From Deltaproteobacteria bacterium (lineage in GTDB: Bacteria; Desulfobacterota; Desulfobacteria; Desulfobacterales; SURF-15), in assembly GCA_024644775.1 (NCBI GenBank), contig JAHEHB010000103.1, positions 1-14,215 on the forward strand: DNA of 14,215 nucleotides, read 5' to 3'. Of this stretch, positions 1 to 7,941 are shown piece after piece. The notes beneath the pieces were generated by a model. That model had not been told where the DNA came from, did not search any database, and saw only the letters and a program-made list of their open reading frames with translations. The position numbers and the translations under genes are program-made. Position 1 is the stretch's first letter; each line of letters begins with the position of its first letter.

Positions 1-872
1 TTTTGTTGAAACCTCCCCCTACTTTTTTCTAAAACCTCTGGTTTGATTCCAGCTTTCGATCCCATAAACTCGACCAAATAAGGTGCTGCAAGGGTGATAA
101 CAACGGCCGTGCCTCGCTCCTTCAGCAGCCGGACACCTTCATCATCCACAAAGGTTGCATGTTCTATCGTGTCGATTCCCACATTGGTTGCAGCCCTGAC
201 GCCTTCTGCCGTAGTAGCATGAGCTGCCGTTCGGACTCCAGCCCTATGGGCCTCATCCACTCCGGCCTTAAGCTCTGCCTCGCTCAATACGGCCATTTCC
301 CCCTCTCCCCCTGATGTGAGGAGCCCTCCGCTTGCCATAAATTTGATCACGTCTGCTCCTGCATCGAGGTTCTTCTTGACAGCTTCTCTGACTTGATCCA
401 CTCCCTGAACCTCCGTTCCGATGAAATGACCGTGCCCGCCGATGGCTGTAATACAAGGCCCGGAAGCAAATATCCGAGGTCCTTCAAACCATCCTGCTTC
501 GATTGCTTTTTTTACCTCCAGATTGATTCCGTCTTTGGCTCCAAGGTCTCGTACTGATGTTACGCCATGGGAAAGCGCAGTACAGGCATTCTTCAACGAG
601 AGAAGTGCCAGTGCAGGCGTTGACTCTTCCATACAAAAACTCTGAGAATCTTTTTTCGGGTCCAGGCACAAATGAACATGCAGGTTGATTAAACCGGGGA
701 TCAATGTCTTTCCCGTTGTGTCTATGATTGCTTCATCTTCATTCACGGCTATTTCATTTAAATCGCCCACTGTTTTGAAACGTCCGTTTTCAATATAGAC
801 GACAGCATTCTCAATAGGCGGTCTTCCTGTACCGTCAATGAGCCTCCCGCCTTTCAACACAGTCATTTCCAT
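1..872 (-). CDS. Imidazolonepropionase-like amidohydrolase (partial, C-terminus beyond left edge)
   Basis: Metal-dependent amidohydrolase of the COG1228 type (imidazolonepropionase, prolidase and related amidases), likely cytoplasmic, hydrolysing a C-N bond. I translated 290 codons from ATG at 872 to the left edge. The N-terminal beta domain is followed by PGLINLHVH (metal ligands H65 and H67), VIKFMASGG (K177, the expected carboxylated lysine), AAHATT (H218) and IEHATF (H238). These are the family's metal ligands in the right order. The final Asp motif, expected after about residue 290, lies outside the window. A second ATG at 866 is possible, but GAGAGG sits 7 bases before the ATG at 872, which favours that start. 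It begins 15 bases after the broken creatininase gene and is the last visible gene of the operon that starts with the ABC ATPases. No signal peptide is seen. Family membership is firm; the substrate is unknown. Confidence 0.9.
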   Translation of the reverse strand, partial: MEMTVLKGGRLIDGTGRPPIENAVVYIENGRFKTVGDLNEIAVNEDEAIIDTTGKTLIPGLINLHVHLCLDPKKDSQSFCMEESTPALALLSLKNACTALSHGVTSVRDLGAKDGINLEVKKAIEAGWFEGPRIFASGPCITAIGGHGHFIGTEVQGVDQVREAVKKNLDAGADVIKFMASGGLLTSGGEGEMAVLSEAELKAGVDEAHRAGVRTAAHATTAEGVRAATNVGIDTIEHATFVDDEGVRLLKERGTAVVITLAAPYLVEFMGSKAGIKPEVLEKSRGRFQQ

Positions 873-887
873 TGGAATACCTCTCGA

Positions 888-1721
888 TTACTGTTTGTTG
901 CTTTGATGGGGAACCCTATTCCTTACGGTTCGATCTTTTAACTCATTTAAGATCTCGACCAATTCATTGGCAGCGGCAGATAGGATCTGACTGCCTTTTT
1001 CTGCTGTGGCTTTGGTTGGATCTTATCTAACACCGTTTTTTGTCACCGTACTCCAGTACTCCACTAAATGAATTGGATTCTTGAACCCGGATTTGGGTTT
1101 TCCTCCAACAATATCACTGAAAATATGGGGAGACATAGGCATTGTGAGATCCTTTTCTGCTTTATCCATTTGCACCGGATCAGGATCAATCGCCAGATAT
1201 AGTGAAGTTTCAAGCTCACAAGCATGGGAGGTTACTTCTGATTCCCGAATCTCGGCCACTAATTTTCGGACATCCGACAACTCCCACCAAGAGACAAAAG
1301 CACATAGACTCTCCGGTTACTCAATCACCCCTAAACGGGAGGCCATTTCAGCCAACGGCGCGTTACTACCGTGTCCGTTGACCATGAGAATTCTATTAAA
1401 TCCATGATGAATTAGGCTTCTTAGTATATCTAATAGATATTCTAAGAATGTATTCCATCTGATAGTAAGTGCCCCAGGAAAATCTATGTGATGCGGGCTG
1501 TAGCCGAATTTCACCGTCGGCATTAAAACGACATCTTTTGGAATTAATTCAGCTGTCCGGCGGCATATTGCCGAAACAATTACCACATCCGTATCAACAG
1601 GTAGATGCGGTCCATGATCCTCAATGGTGGCAACCGGAAGCAACACCAATTTGCCGGCCTGAGCTGCAGAATCGATTTCAGACCAACTCATCTTCTCATA
1701 CAAAAAATTATCGGCAGGCAT
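888..1721 (-). pseudogene. Creatininase-family amidase, interrupted by two in-frame TAA stops
   Basis: Creatininase/creatinine amidohydrolase family: metal-dependent opening or hydrolysis of cyclic or linear amides. The frame runs 278 codons, the normal family length, from ATG 1721 to TAA 888-890. It contains TAA at codon 135 (1317-1319) and TAA at codon 233 (1023-1025), with no frame change. Catalytic motifs survive on both sides of the first stop: IEDHGPHLPVDTD (E34, H36, D45), SPHHIDFPG (75-83), NGHGSN (115-120), and HACELETS (H166 to S173). After the second stop comes DPTKATAEKG, where homologs normally read GDPT-ATAEKG, so the stop occupies the conserved glycine. The ribosome binding site AAAGGAGG at good spacing is intact, and the gene lies 26 bases after the aminotransferase. 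Read as a recent pseudogene. A 134-residue fragment could still be translated but would lack the HAGE-like half of the active site. Sequencing error is the alternative. Confidence 0.85.
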
Positions 1722-1747
1722 TTGAATCCTCCTTTGTAAGAAACACT

Positions 1748-2836
1748 CTAAAGCAAGTTTGTCATAAAGGTCTTCAATCTCTTAAGAACCTCTTTCATTG
1801 TTTCGTGATCACAGCCGACATTGAGTCTAAAATGGTTTTCCGCCCCGAAATATTTTCCCGGGCTTGTGAGAACTTTTCTTTCTTTCAATAAACGTTCACA
1901 GAAAAGTACTGATCCCATGGATGCCCCGTAGGACATAAAAACAGTAAAGCCAGCTGTCGGTGGGATCCAGCTGAACAGGTTCCCATTATTTCGATTCCAA
2001 TCGATTAGCAAGGCAAGATTATTCCTGCAAATTTGAAGGTTTCTTCGGATAAATTTTAATCTGTTTTCCTCTTTAAGGGCTAATGTGGCCAAATATTCGC
2101 CGATTCCGGAATGAGACAATGTCGTGTAATCTTTAAATTTCCAACAAGCTTCAACTATTTCCTTACTTCCAATCAGCCAACCGATCCGTGGGCCTGTCAT
2201 CCCCAACTTTGATAAACTTCCAGTTATGATTCCTTTTTCATAGAATTCAAAGGGTGTTGAAGCAGGAGTTCCATCTAACTCCGAACCCCTCAAGGCATTA
2301 TCACAGACGACATAGGCGTCGACATTCGCCGCTATTTTGCAGATCTCCTGCAATTCTGCTTTGCTAAGACATGAACCCGTCGGGTTGTTCGGGTTATCAA
2401 AGAAAATTACCTTGGTATTGTCGGTAACCTGTTTCTTTAGTGAATCAAGATCCAATAACCAGGTATCGCTTTTTTCTAAAAAGACTTTACGGATTTGGCT
2501 GCCAAGACTTTTTGCAAATCCGGTTGTCTGCTCATACACTGGGTGGATTGCTAAATATTCATCTCCTGGGGATAGTAAATGAAGGTTGCAAAGGAGATTG
2601 GCTTCGGAGGTTCCGGAGGTAATCAAAACATTATCGGCTTCTATCCCAGGATACCAACCGGCCACTTGGGATCTCAAAGCTTCAGAACCGTTTGTCGGAC
2701 CATAATTTAAAAGCTGTTCATAATCGATATTCGTCACCAAATCTTTCAACTGAAACTTAACGACCCCTCCACCGCCCACATCGATTTCACTTTTCTCCAA
2801 CAACCATCGTTCGAGTTTGAACTCTTCAATCTTCAT
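1748..2836 (-). CDS. PLP-dependent aminotransferase, class I/II (capreomycidine synthase-like)
   Basis: Fold-type I PLP enzyme of 362 residues, cytoplasmic, expected to transaminate or rearrange an amino acid. Visible motifs: YGPTNGSEALR near 45-55, TSGTSEAN (73-80) for cofactor phosphate binding, DNPNNPTG (147-154), D179 that pairs with the pyridine nitrogen, SLSK with the Schiff-base lysine K210, R217 contacting phosphate, and FRLNVG with R337, the expected carboxylate-binding arginine. The usual Tyr three residues after the Asp is replaced by Leu182 (CDNALRG). Overall shape and motif style recall VioD-like/capreomycidine synthase-like aminotransferases, but that resemblance is from memory and does not fix a substrate. 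ATG 2836 is preceded by GAGGG. The gene begins 20 bases after the second ABC ATPase and is followed by the creatininase, so it is cotranscribed with import and amide-hydrolysis genes. Confidence 0.88.
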   Translation of the reverse strand: MKIEEFKLERWLLEKSEIDVGGGGVVKFQLKDLVTNIDYEQLLNYGPTNGSEALRSQVAGWYPGIEADNVLITSGTSEANLLCNLHLLSPGDEYLAIHPVYEQTTGFAKSLGSQIRKVFLEKSDTWLLDLDSLKKQVTDNTKVIFFDNPNNPTGSCLSKAELQEICKIAANVDAYVVCDNALRGSELDGTPASTPFEFYEKGIITGSLSKLGMTGPRIGWLIGSKEIVEACWKFKDYTTLSHSGIGEYLATLALKEENRLKFIRRNLQICRNNLALLIDWNRNNGNLFSWIPPTAGFTVFMSYGASMGSVLFCERLLKERKVLTSPGKYFGAENHFRLNVGCDHETMKEVLKRLKTFMTNLL

Positions 2837-2856
2837 GTTTCCCTCATGTATCTTTT

Positions 2857-3906
2857 TTAATATTGAAGTGACCGTAGATTGAGCGTGTCTGCGAGATGAC
2901 AGGTGACAAAGTGCTCATCACCCACATCCCGATATTCAGGGATATTCGTTCTGCAAATCTCTTTGACATAGTTGCATCGGGGGTGAAAGGTGCAACCGGG
3001 GGGCGGATTAACCGGACTGGGAACATCTCCCATAAGTGTAATCCGTTTGGTTTTAAATGCAGGGTCCGGAACGGGTACCGCCGACATCAGCGCTTCAGTA
3101 TAAGGGTGCATTGGATTCAAGAATAACTCATCGGTTCGTGCGAGTTCTGCGATTTTTCCCAGGTACATGACGGCCACCCTATTGCTGATGTGCTTGACCA
3201 CAGAGAGATCATGGGCGATAAACAGATAGGTTAATTGAAACGCTTCCTGCAGATCTTCCAAGAGATTGATGACTTGTGCCTGAATAGAGACATCCAGTGC
3301 AGAGACCGGTTCGTCTGCAACTACCAACTGAGGATTCAATGCCAGTGCGCGTGCTATGGCAATTCGTTGGCGTTGGCCGCCGGAGAATTCGTGAGGATAA
3401 CGCTGCATTTGATCAGGCTTAAGACCCACAGCCAGCAATAGCTCTCGGACTCGATCCACCCGCTCACTGCCACCGGCTGTATGATGGATCCGCAAACCTT
3501 CACCAACGAGTTTCTCAATCGTCATTCGAGGGTTTAGGGAGGAATAAGGGTCCTGGAATATGATTTGCATCTCACGACGCAAAGTTTTAAGTAATCTGTG
3601 TGGAGCAGTAGCAATATCGACGATTTTATCAGATTCGTTTGAGGACGATATCTGTTTACTTCGAAACAATATCTTGCCTGCAGTGGGTCGGATGAGACTC
3701 AAAATAGCTCTACCGGCGGTTGTTTTACCACAACCGCTTTCCCCCACCAACCCAAGGGTTTCTCCTTCCCTGATGAAAAGATCGATATCGTCGACTGCTT
3801 TCACTTGGGCAACAACCTTTTGGAAAACGCCTTTGTGTACGGGAAAATATTTTTTTAAATCCTTTACTTGTAATAAAATATTATTCGTCGACAATTGCAC
3901 CCTCAT
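2857..3906 (-). CDS. Peptide/opine ABC importer ATPase, DppF/OppF type
   Basis: Second nucleotide-binding subunit (349 residues) of a dipeptide/oligopeptide/nickel-type importer. It works at the cytoplasmic face of the inner membrane, paired with the ATPase encoded just upstream. Motifs in order: Walker A GESGCGKT (55-62), Q-loop IIFQDP (Q118), ABC signature FSGGQRQR (174-181), Walker B LVVADEP (194-200, catalytic E199), D-loop SALD and H-loop H232. The N-terminal [11 protein letters not shown] segment is typical of the F subunit. The C-terminal oligopeptide-binding region has the [11 protein letters not shown]...C...C cysteine pattern seen in DppD/DppF proteins, some of which bind an iron-sulfur cluster. 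The ATG overlaps the upstream TGA as ATGA, implying translational coupling; only a weak GAAGAA precedes it. All catalytic residues look intact. The transported solute is not predictable from the ATPase. Confidence 0.95.
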   Translation of the reverse strand: MRVQLSTNNILLQVKDLKKYFPVHKGVFQKVVAQVKAVDDIDLFIREGETLGLVGESGCGKTTAGRAILSLIRPTAGKILFRSKQISSSNESDKIVDIATAPHRLLKTLRREMQIIFQDPYSSLNPRMTIEKLVGEGLRIHHTAGGSERVDRVRELLLAVGLKPDQMQRYPHEFSGGQRQRIAIARALALNPQLVVADEPVSALDVSIQAQVINLLEDLQEAFQLTYLFIAHDLSVVKHISNRVAVMYLGKIAELARTDELFLNPMHPYTEALMSAVPVPDPAFKTKRITLMGDVPSPVNPPPGCTFHPRCNYVKEICRTNIPEYRDVGDEHFVTCHLADTLNLRSLQY

Positions 3907-4892
3907 ATTTCTTCAATCTGCCAACAAGCGACCCGGTTTCCGGGTTCGATTTCCTGCAAATCGGGAATTTTCCGATCACAAACCTTCATGACATTAGGGC
4001 AGCGGGGGCCAAACCCGCATCCCTGTGGTGCATCCAGCAAATCCCGAACCACACCCTCGATGGGAACAAGACGCTTTTTAGTCATCGTCGACAAAAAAGG
4101 AATGGAATTCATCAACCCTTGAGTGTATGGGTGTTTCGAATTATGGAAGATATCCCAAACCGTCCCGATTTCTACGATCCTTCCCAGGTACATGACTGCC
4201 ACATCATCGGCCATGTCTGCAAAGACCCCAAGATCATGGGTAATAAAAAGAATGGCGGCGTTAAATTCCCTCCGCAGGTCGTTCATTAGTTCCAGAACCT
4301 GTGCCTGTATGGTGACGTCGAGGGCCGTTGTCGGTTCATCTGCAATCAACAAGGCGGGATTGCAGGACAAGGCCATGGCGATCATTGCCCGCTGTCTCAT
4401 GCCACCAGATAATTGGTGCGGATATTCTTTGATTCGTTGTTCTGGTAAAGGGATCCCCACTGCCCGAAGCATCTCGATCGCCTTGTCTCGCGCGTCCCGC
4501 TTGTCTAAGCTTCGGTGCAGCATGATGTTTTCCATGATCTGGTAACCGATGGTGTAAACCGGATTCAGCGAGGTCATGGGTTCCTGGAAAATCATGGCGA
4601 TCTCATTTCCCCGAATTGAGCGCTTTTGGCTTCCTTTAGGGTTGAGCTGGGTTAGATCCAACATACTCCCATTTCGGCTAAAGAGGATTTCACCACCTAC
4701 GATTTTCCCCGGTGGGGTGGGATTTAATCTCAAAATAGATAATGCAGTGACTGATTTTCCACACCCGCTTTCACCGACAACGCCGAGCGTTTTTTCGGGT
4801 TCGGTGACAAAATCAATTCCGTCTACCGCACGTACAACACCTCCTTCAGTATAGAAATATGTTTTTAATCCTTTTATTTCTATCAACGGCAC
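3903..4892 (-). CDS. Peptide/opine ABC importer ATPase, DppD/OppD type
   Basis: First nucleotide-binding subunit (329 residues) of the same importer and the first gene of the leftward operon. Walker A GESGCGKS is at 40-47, Q-loop [11 protein letters not shown] with Q103, signature LSGGMRQR (161-168), Walker B LLIADEP (181-187, E186), and H-loop H219. The C-terminal extension contains [15 protein letters not shown] and a fourth Cys at 323 (C292, C298, C305, C323), the four-cysteine pattern reported to hold a 4Fe-4S cluster in some DppD homologs. The start is GTG, chosen because the conserved N-terminus ([12 protein letters not shown]) begins there and AAAGGGAT lies just upstream; no in-frame ATG fits. 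Transcription probably starts from the divergent promoter region at about 4948-4977. The two permeases and the binding protein of the system lie on the opposite strand, starting at 5156. Confidence 0.95.
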   Translation of the reverse strand: MPLIEIKGLKTYFYTEGGVVRAVDGIDFVTEPEKTLGVVGESGCGKSVTALSILRLNPTPPGKIVGGEILFSRNGSMLDLTQLNPKGSQKRSIRGNEIAMIFQEPMTSLNPVYTIGYQIMENIMLHRSLDKRDARDKAIEMLRAVGIPLPEQRIKEYPHQLSGGMRQRAMIAMALSCNPALLIADEPTTALDVTIQAQVLELMNDLRREFNAAILFITHDLGVFADMADDVAVMYLGRIVEIGTVWDIFHNSKHPYTQGLMNSIPFLSTMTKKRLVPIEGVVRDLLDAPQGCGFGPRCPNVMKVCDRKIPDLQEIEPGNRVACWQIEEI

Positions 4893-4947
4893 TGTCTATC
4901 CCTTTATAAACGGCACATTGAACAAAAGAAACGCATGGTGTGATTGT

Positions 4948-4977
4948 AGTATCTATATTGGAGAATAGATTTGTCAA
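4948..4977 (-). promoter_or_regulatory. Predicted sigma70 promoter for the leftward ATPase/catabolic operon
   Basis: On the minus strand, a perfect TTGACA (4977-4972) is followed after 18 bases by GATACT (4953-4948), which matches four of six -10 bases. The -35 box occupies nearly the same bases as the rightward TTGTCA, so the two promoters sit back to back and would compete for polymerase. Confidence 0.4.
4951..4970. promoter_or_regulatory. Operator-like inverted repeat in the divergent promoter region
   Basis: ATCTAT (4951-4956) and ATAGAT (4965-4970) form a perfect 6-bp inverted repeat around an 8-base centre. It lies between the leftward -35 and -10 elements and directly abuts the rightward -35 box, a position suited to control of both directions by one dimeric regulator. 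Such a short repeat could arise by chance in AT-rich DNA. Confidence 0.35.
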
Positions 4978-4999
4978 GAAAATATCGATAGACTATTAT
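4971..4999 (+). promoter_or_regulatory. Predicted sigma70 promoter for the binding protein/permease operon
   Basis: TTGTCA (4971-4976) and TATTAT (4994-4999) each match five of six consensus bases and are separated by exactly 17 bases. A transcript starting near 5006 would have a leader of about 150 bases before the ATG at 5156. Unproven but the best-scoring pair by eye. Confidence 0.5.
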
Positions 5000-5064
5000 G
5001 ATTTGCATTTTTTCAGATTCATAATTTGTCGCAATTGATAAATATCATTGTACGGATTTAGTCG

Positions 5065-5093
5065 TTGACAGGAAAAAACCCTTTTGTCATAGT
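5065..5093 (+). promoter_or_regulatory. Possible second rightward promoter
   Basis: A perfect TTGACA (5065-5070) is followed after 17 bases by CATAGT (5088-5093), a four-of-six -10 match. It would give a shorter leader of about 55 bases to the ATG at 5156. Weaker than the pair at 4971-4999 because of its poor -10 box. Confidence 0.25.
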
Positions 5094-5155
5094 TCCATTA
5101 TCCGCAGAAGAATTCTTACCCTTATTTTTTAACCTGTCAAAGAAAGGAGGCTCGT

Positions 5156-6751
5156 ATGACGAATCGAAAGGGGATTTTAATTTTCGTTTTTTGTTTGGCT
5201 ACACTTTTTTCATCTTTGACGACTTTTGCAGAAGAGCCCAGTTCTGGAGGAACGTTACGGGTTGCAATCGGCACATCGTTGAAATCAATTGATTGGATGT
5301 GCTACACGCAAACCATTGTCAGGCAGGTGGGATATCATATCTGGGAAACGTTGGTTACCTTTGATGATAAATTCAGGATTATCGGGCACTTAGCGCATGA
5401 TTGGAAGATAAGTTCGGACAACAAGACATATACGTTTTATTTACGAAAGGGAGTCCAATTTCACAAAGGATATGGGGAAATGAAAGCGGAGGATGTAAAA
5501 TCTTCCATAGACAGATATATTAAGAAAGCCCCTTCCGGATCGGCCCTAAATGTAAAGCAGGTTGAAGTAGTAGACGATTACACGGTTGCGTTGCACTTGA
5601 GTAAGGCAAGTGGCCCCGCTTTCCTCTCTCTTATGGCTCTTCCCAGTGAGGCGGTGGTCATTTTTCCAAAAGAGATAATGGATCCTTTGCCCGATGTCAA
5701 TGGTATCGGGTTAAAGGAGGCAGTGGGCACCGGTCCGTTCGAACTCGAGGATTGGATACCGGGAGAAAAACTTGTATTGAGCAAATTTAAAGATTACAGT
5801 CCCCCTGATTTCCCCACGGCAACCGGTTTGGGTGGAAAACGGGTTGTGTATTTAGACAAAGTAATACTGATTCCGACCCCCGAACCGTCTGCTCGAGTCG
5901 CCGCATTGGAAGCGGGTGATGTGGATTTTGCGGATGAGGTGCCGGCAACTTCTTATCCCAGCCTAAAAGACAACCCGGGAATTAAGCTTTTTCCGGTCGA
6001 ACCGTATTACATTCCGCAAGCCTATTTCAACATGGCGAGGGGACCTTTCAGCAAAAGTGTCCACCTGCGCAAAGCCGTTCTCGCTGCCGTTGATACTGAA
6101 CAGATGCTTCTGGCGGCTACAAGAGGTTACAAGGAATTCTACAAAGTCGCCTGCGGCAGCGTGTTCTATCAGGATTTGCAACCTGACCTTTATTCGAAGT
6201 ACGGTTGTGAAAATGGATTTTATGGTAAGGGTTCCGAGCTTGAAAAGGCCCTAGAACTGATGAAAAAAGCGGGGTACAACGGAGAGAAGATCGTCATTAT
6301 CACAAACACGGATTATTATTACATGTATGCCGCCGCCCTTGTCCTTGCGGATCAGATGGGACGCGCGGGCTTTAATACCAAATTGGAAGTATATGACTGG
6401 CCGGGAGAATTGGATCGCCGGTCGAATTTAGATAACTGGGACATTGCATTCAGTGGCTGCTCGATTCGGATGGACCCGAATATGGCATACCTATGGTTCA
6501 ACGACAATAAGAAATGGACCTATTTTAAAGAATTTAAATGGCCGGAGATGAGGGCACTCGTCGAACAGGATATGGCGGCTTTAACGCAGGAAGACAGGCT
6601 CTCCGTATGGGCTAAAATGATGAAGCTTTTCATTGACAATGCCACCATGATCAATATCGGCGAAGTCAAGACGTTGTATGCATCGAACAGTAAGGTCCAT
6701 TTCACAAACTGGTATCTGTGGAGCTTTTGGAACACGTGGATCGAAAAATAA
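5156..6751 (+). CDS. ABC importer substrate-binding protein, family 5 (peptide/opine/nickel type)
   Basis: Periplasmic solute-binding protein (531 residues, normal for SBP family 5) that should deliver solute to the permeases encoded downstream. The N-terminus has a positive start, a hydrophobic core at about 7-23 and a likely signal peptidase I cut after TFA (residue 25). Cys13 lies inside the core and is not a convincing lipobox. Family signatures: GGTLRVAIG near 31-39, the segment FHKGYGEMKAEDVKSSIDRY (102-121) and GTGPFELEDWIPGEKLVL. The mature protein contains several cysteines (C49, VACGS, YGCEN, SGCS), which could form disulfides. ATG 5156 is supported by AAGGAGG at 5144-5150. It is the first gene of the rightward operon, opposite the ATPase operon. 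Neighbouring aminotransferase and amidase genes suggest an amide- or amino-acid-like ligand rather than nickel or sugar, but this is inference. Confidence 0.95.
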   Translation: MTNRKGILIFVFCLATLFSSLTTFAEEPSSGGTLRVAIGTSLKSIDWMCYTQTIVRQVGYHIWETLVTFDDKFRIIGHLAHDWKISSDNKTYTFYLRKGVQFHKGYGEMKAEDVKSSIDRYIKKAPSGSALNVKQVEVVDDYTVALHLSKASGPAFLSLMALPSEAVVIFPKEIMDPLPDVNGIGLKEAVGTGPFELEDWIPGEKLVLSKFKDYSPPDFPTATGLGGKRVVYLDKVILIPTPEPSARVAALEAGDVDFADEVPATSYPSLKDNPGIKLFPVEPYYIPQAYFNMARGPFSKSVHLRKAVLAAVDTEQMLLAATRGYKEFYKVACGSVFYQDLQPDLYSKYGCENGFYGKGSELEKALELMKKAGYNGEKIVIITNTDYYYMYAAALVLADQMGRAGFNTKLEVYDWPGELDRRSNLDNWDIAFSGCSIRMDPNMAYLWFNDNKKWTYFKEFKWPEMRALVEQDMAALTQEDRLSVWAKMMKLFIDNATMINIGEVKTLYASNSKVHFTNWYLWSFWNTWIEK

Positions 6752-6811
6752 AACACATTTGCTCCAGCTCAGGGAAATGGTTCTGTTTCTCAAAAACCTT
6801 AATCAACTCTT

Positions 6812-6855
6812 TTGACCTCTTCCTCAGGCAATTCAAAGCTTAGGGGAGAGGTCAA
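6812..6855 (+). other. Strong intercistronic RNA hairpin
   Basis: TTGACCTCT (6812-6820) is perfectly complementary to AGAGGTCAA (6847-6855). The stem extends inward by CC/GG with two G-U pairs to about 13 bp (6812-6824 with 6843-6855), closing an 18-base loop. No T-run follows, so it is not a classic terminator. Its place just after a binding-protein gene and before the permeases fits an mRNA-stabilising or attenuating element that keeps binding protein in excess. Confidence 0.6.
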
Positions 6856-6879
6856 ACATCAACAACCATTTTTGCAAGG

Positions 6880-6910
6880 AAAAGAACCCTTCTGTTTCCA
6901 TGGGTCTTTT
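6880..6910 (+). other. Second, imperfect hairpin in the binding protein/permease gap
   Basis: AAAAGAACCC (6880-6889) pairs with GGGTCTTTT (6902-6910) except for one bulged A, around a 12-base loop. It follows the stronger hairpin by 24 bases. The 3' arm ends in TTTT, so it could act as a weak terminator that partly separates the binding-protein transcript from the permeases. Confidence 0.35.
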
Positions 6911-6976
6911 GGATGTGTCCCCTAGTGGGATATCCGCTAACAAAAACATCTCTGGGATCTTGATACTGGAAGAAAA

Positions 6977-7918
6977 ATGCTATCCTATGCTCTTCGCAGA
7001 TTAATCTGGATGATATGGGTGTTGGCTATTGTCTCCATTTTAAGCTTTTTACTAGTCCATCTTGCGCCGGGCGACGTTGCCAGGGTCATCGGTGGGATAA
7101 AGGCCTCGGAGGAAACGATCCAGAAAATTCGGGAACAGTTGGAATTAGATAAACCTATACCGCTTCAGTTTATCTATTTTCTTAAAAAGCTTTTCACCGG
7201 TGAACTGCAATCCCTTTATGCACGCCGTTCGGTTTTTGAAATCATCATGTATAAACTACCAGTAACCGCGAGTGTGGCTTTAGGAGCCTTAGTCGTGGCG
7301 CTATTGATTGGTTTCCCTTTGGGTTTGATTGCTGCTGTGAAACAAGGCTCCTGGGTAGATCGAATCGGGGTTATGACCGCCACGCTTGGGGTTTCGATTC
7401 CCACTTTTTGGTTGGGGATGAATCTGATTTTGCTCTTTGCGGTTCAACTGAAATGGCTTCCCAGTGGTGGTTTTGTCAGGATTACCGAAGACTTTGGCGG
7501 GTGGGTACGGTCAATTATTATGCCTTCATTTTCCCTGGGCTTTGTTCAAGCCGCACTATTGGCCAGAATGACGCGCTCATGCGTTCTGGAAGTCCTTAAG
7601 GAAGATTACGTGACCACAGCAAGAGCTAAGGGGTTAAGGGAGAGTATTGTACTTTTACGCCATGCCTTGAGAAATGCCATGATTACGATTATCACGGTGG
7701 TCGGGCTCATATTCGGACTGCTGTTGGGAGGTGCCGTGGTCACGGAACAGGTATTTACATTGCCCGGGGTGGGAAGAATGGTTGTAGAAGCAGTGTCCCG
7801 GCGGGATTACCCCACTGTTCAGGGAGTTCTCATTTTTATCGCGTTTGCATATGCTTCTGTCAATTTGCTCGTTGATCTAGTGTATGCTTTTTTGGATCCC
7901 CGTATTCGATACGACTGA
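6977..7918 (+). CDS. Peptide/opine ABC importer permease, DppB/OppB type
   Basis: Inner-membrane permease of 313 residues. The first membrane helix (about 10-29) is followed by the HLAPGD motif typical of DppB, a long periplasmic stretch with ASEETIQKIREQLELDKP, and about five further hydrophobic segments. The cytoplasmic coupling (EAA-like) loop is DYVTTARAKGLRESIVLLRHAL at 210-231, where the ATPases dock. The C-terminus ends with the usual LVYAFLDPRIRYD. The segment near 72-85, usually GDLG-S in the family, reads GELQSLYARR, a small deviation. ATG 6977 has only a GGAAGA-type ribosome binding site at 6968-6973. The gene lies 225 bases after the binding protein with two hairpins between, and 23 bases before its partner permease. 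Together with the latter it should form the transmembrane pore. Confidence 0.95.
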   Translation: MLSYALRRLIWMIWVLAIVSILSFLLVHLAPGDVARVIGGIKASEETIQKIREQLELDKPIPLQFIYFLKKLFTGELQSLYARRSVFEIIMYKLPVTASVALGALVVALLIGFPLGLIAAVKQGSWVDRIGVMTATLGVSIPTFWLGMNLILLFAVQLKWLPSGGFVRITEDFGGWVRSIIMPSFSLGFVQAALLARMTRSCVLEVLKEDYVTTARAKGLRESIVLLRHALRNAMITIITVVGLIFGLLLGGAVVTEQVFTLPGVGRMVVEAVSRRDYPTVQGVLIFIAFAYASVNLLVDLVYAFLDPRIRYD

Positions 7919-7941
7919 GTTAGGCGGCAAGGAGGATTGGA

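Larger units (their letters stand above)
4893..5155. promoter_or_regulatory. Divergent intergenic control region between importer half-operons
   Basis: This 263-base AT-rich gap separates the leftward ATPase operon from the rightward binding-protein/permease genes and must carry promoters for both. It contains sigma70-like elements for each strand whose -35 boxes overlap, a 6-bp-arm inverted repeat, the 8-base palindrome TATCGATA (4983-4990), and a 7-bp inverted repeat ATTATGA/TCATAAT (4995-5001 and 5019-5025). No regulator gene lies nearby, so the regulator's identity is unknown. Confidence 0.7.

Noticed and set aside
1023..1319. Stop codon recoding (selenocysteine, pyrrolysine or altered code) in the creatininase
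   Set aside because: Both stops are TAA, whereas selenocysteine uses TGA and pyrrolysine uses TAG, and TAA ends several other intact genes here.
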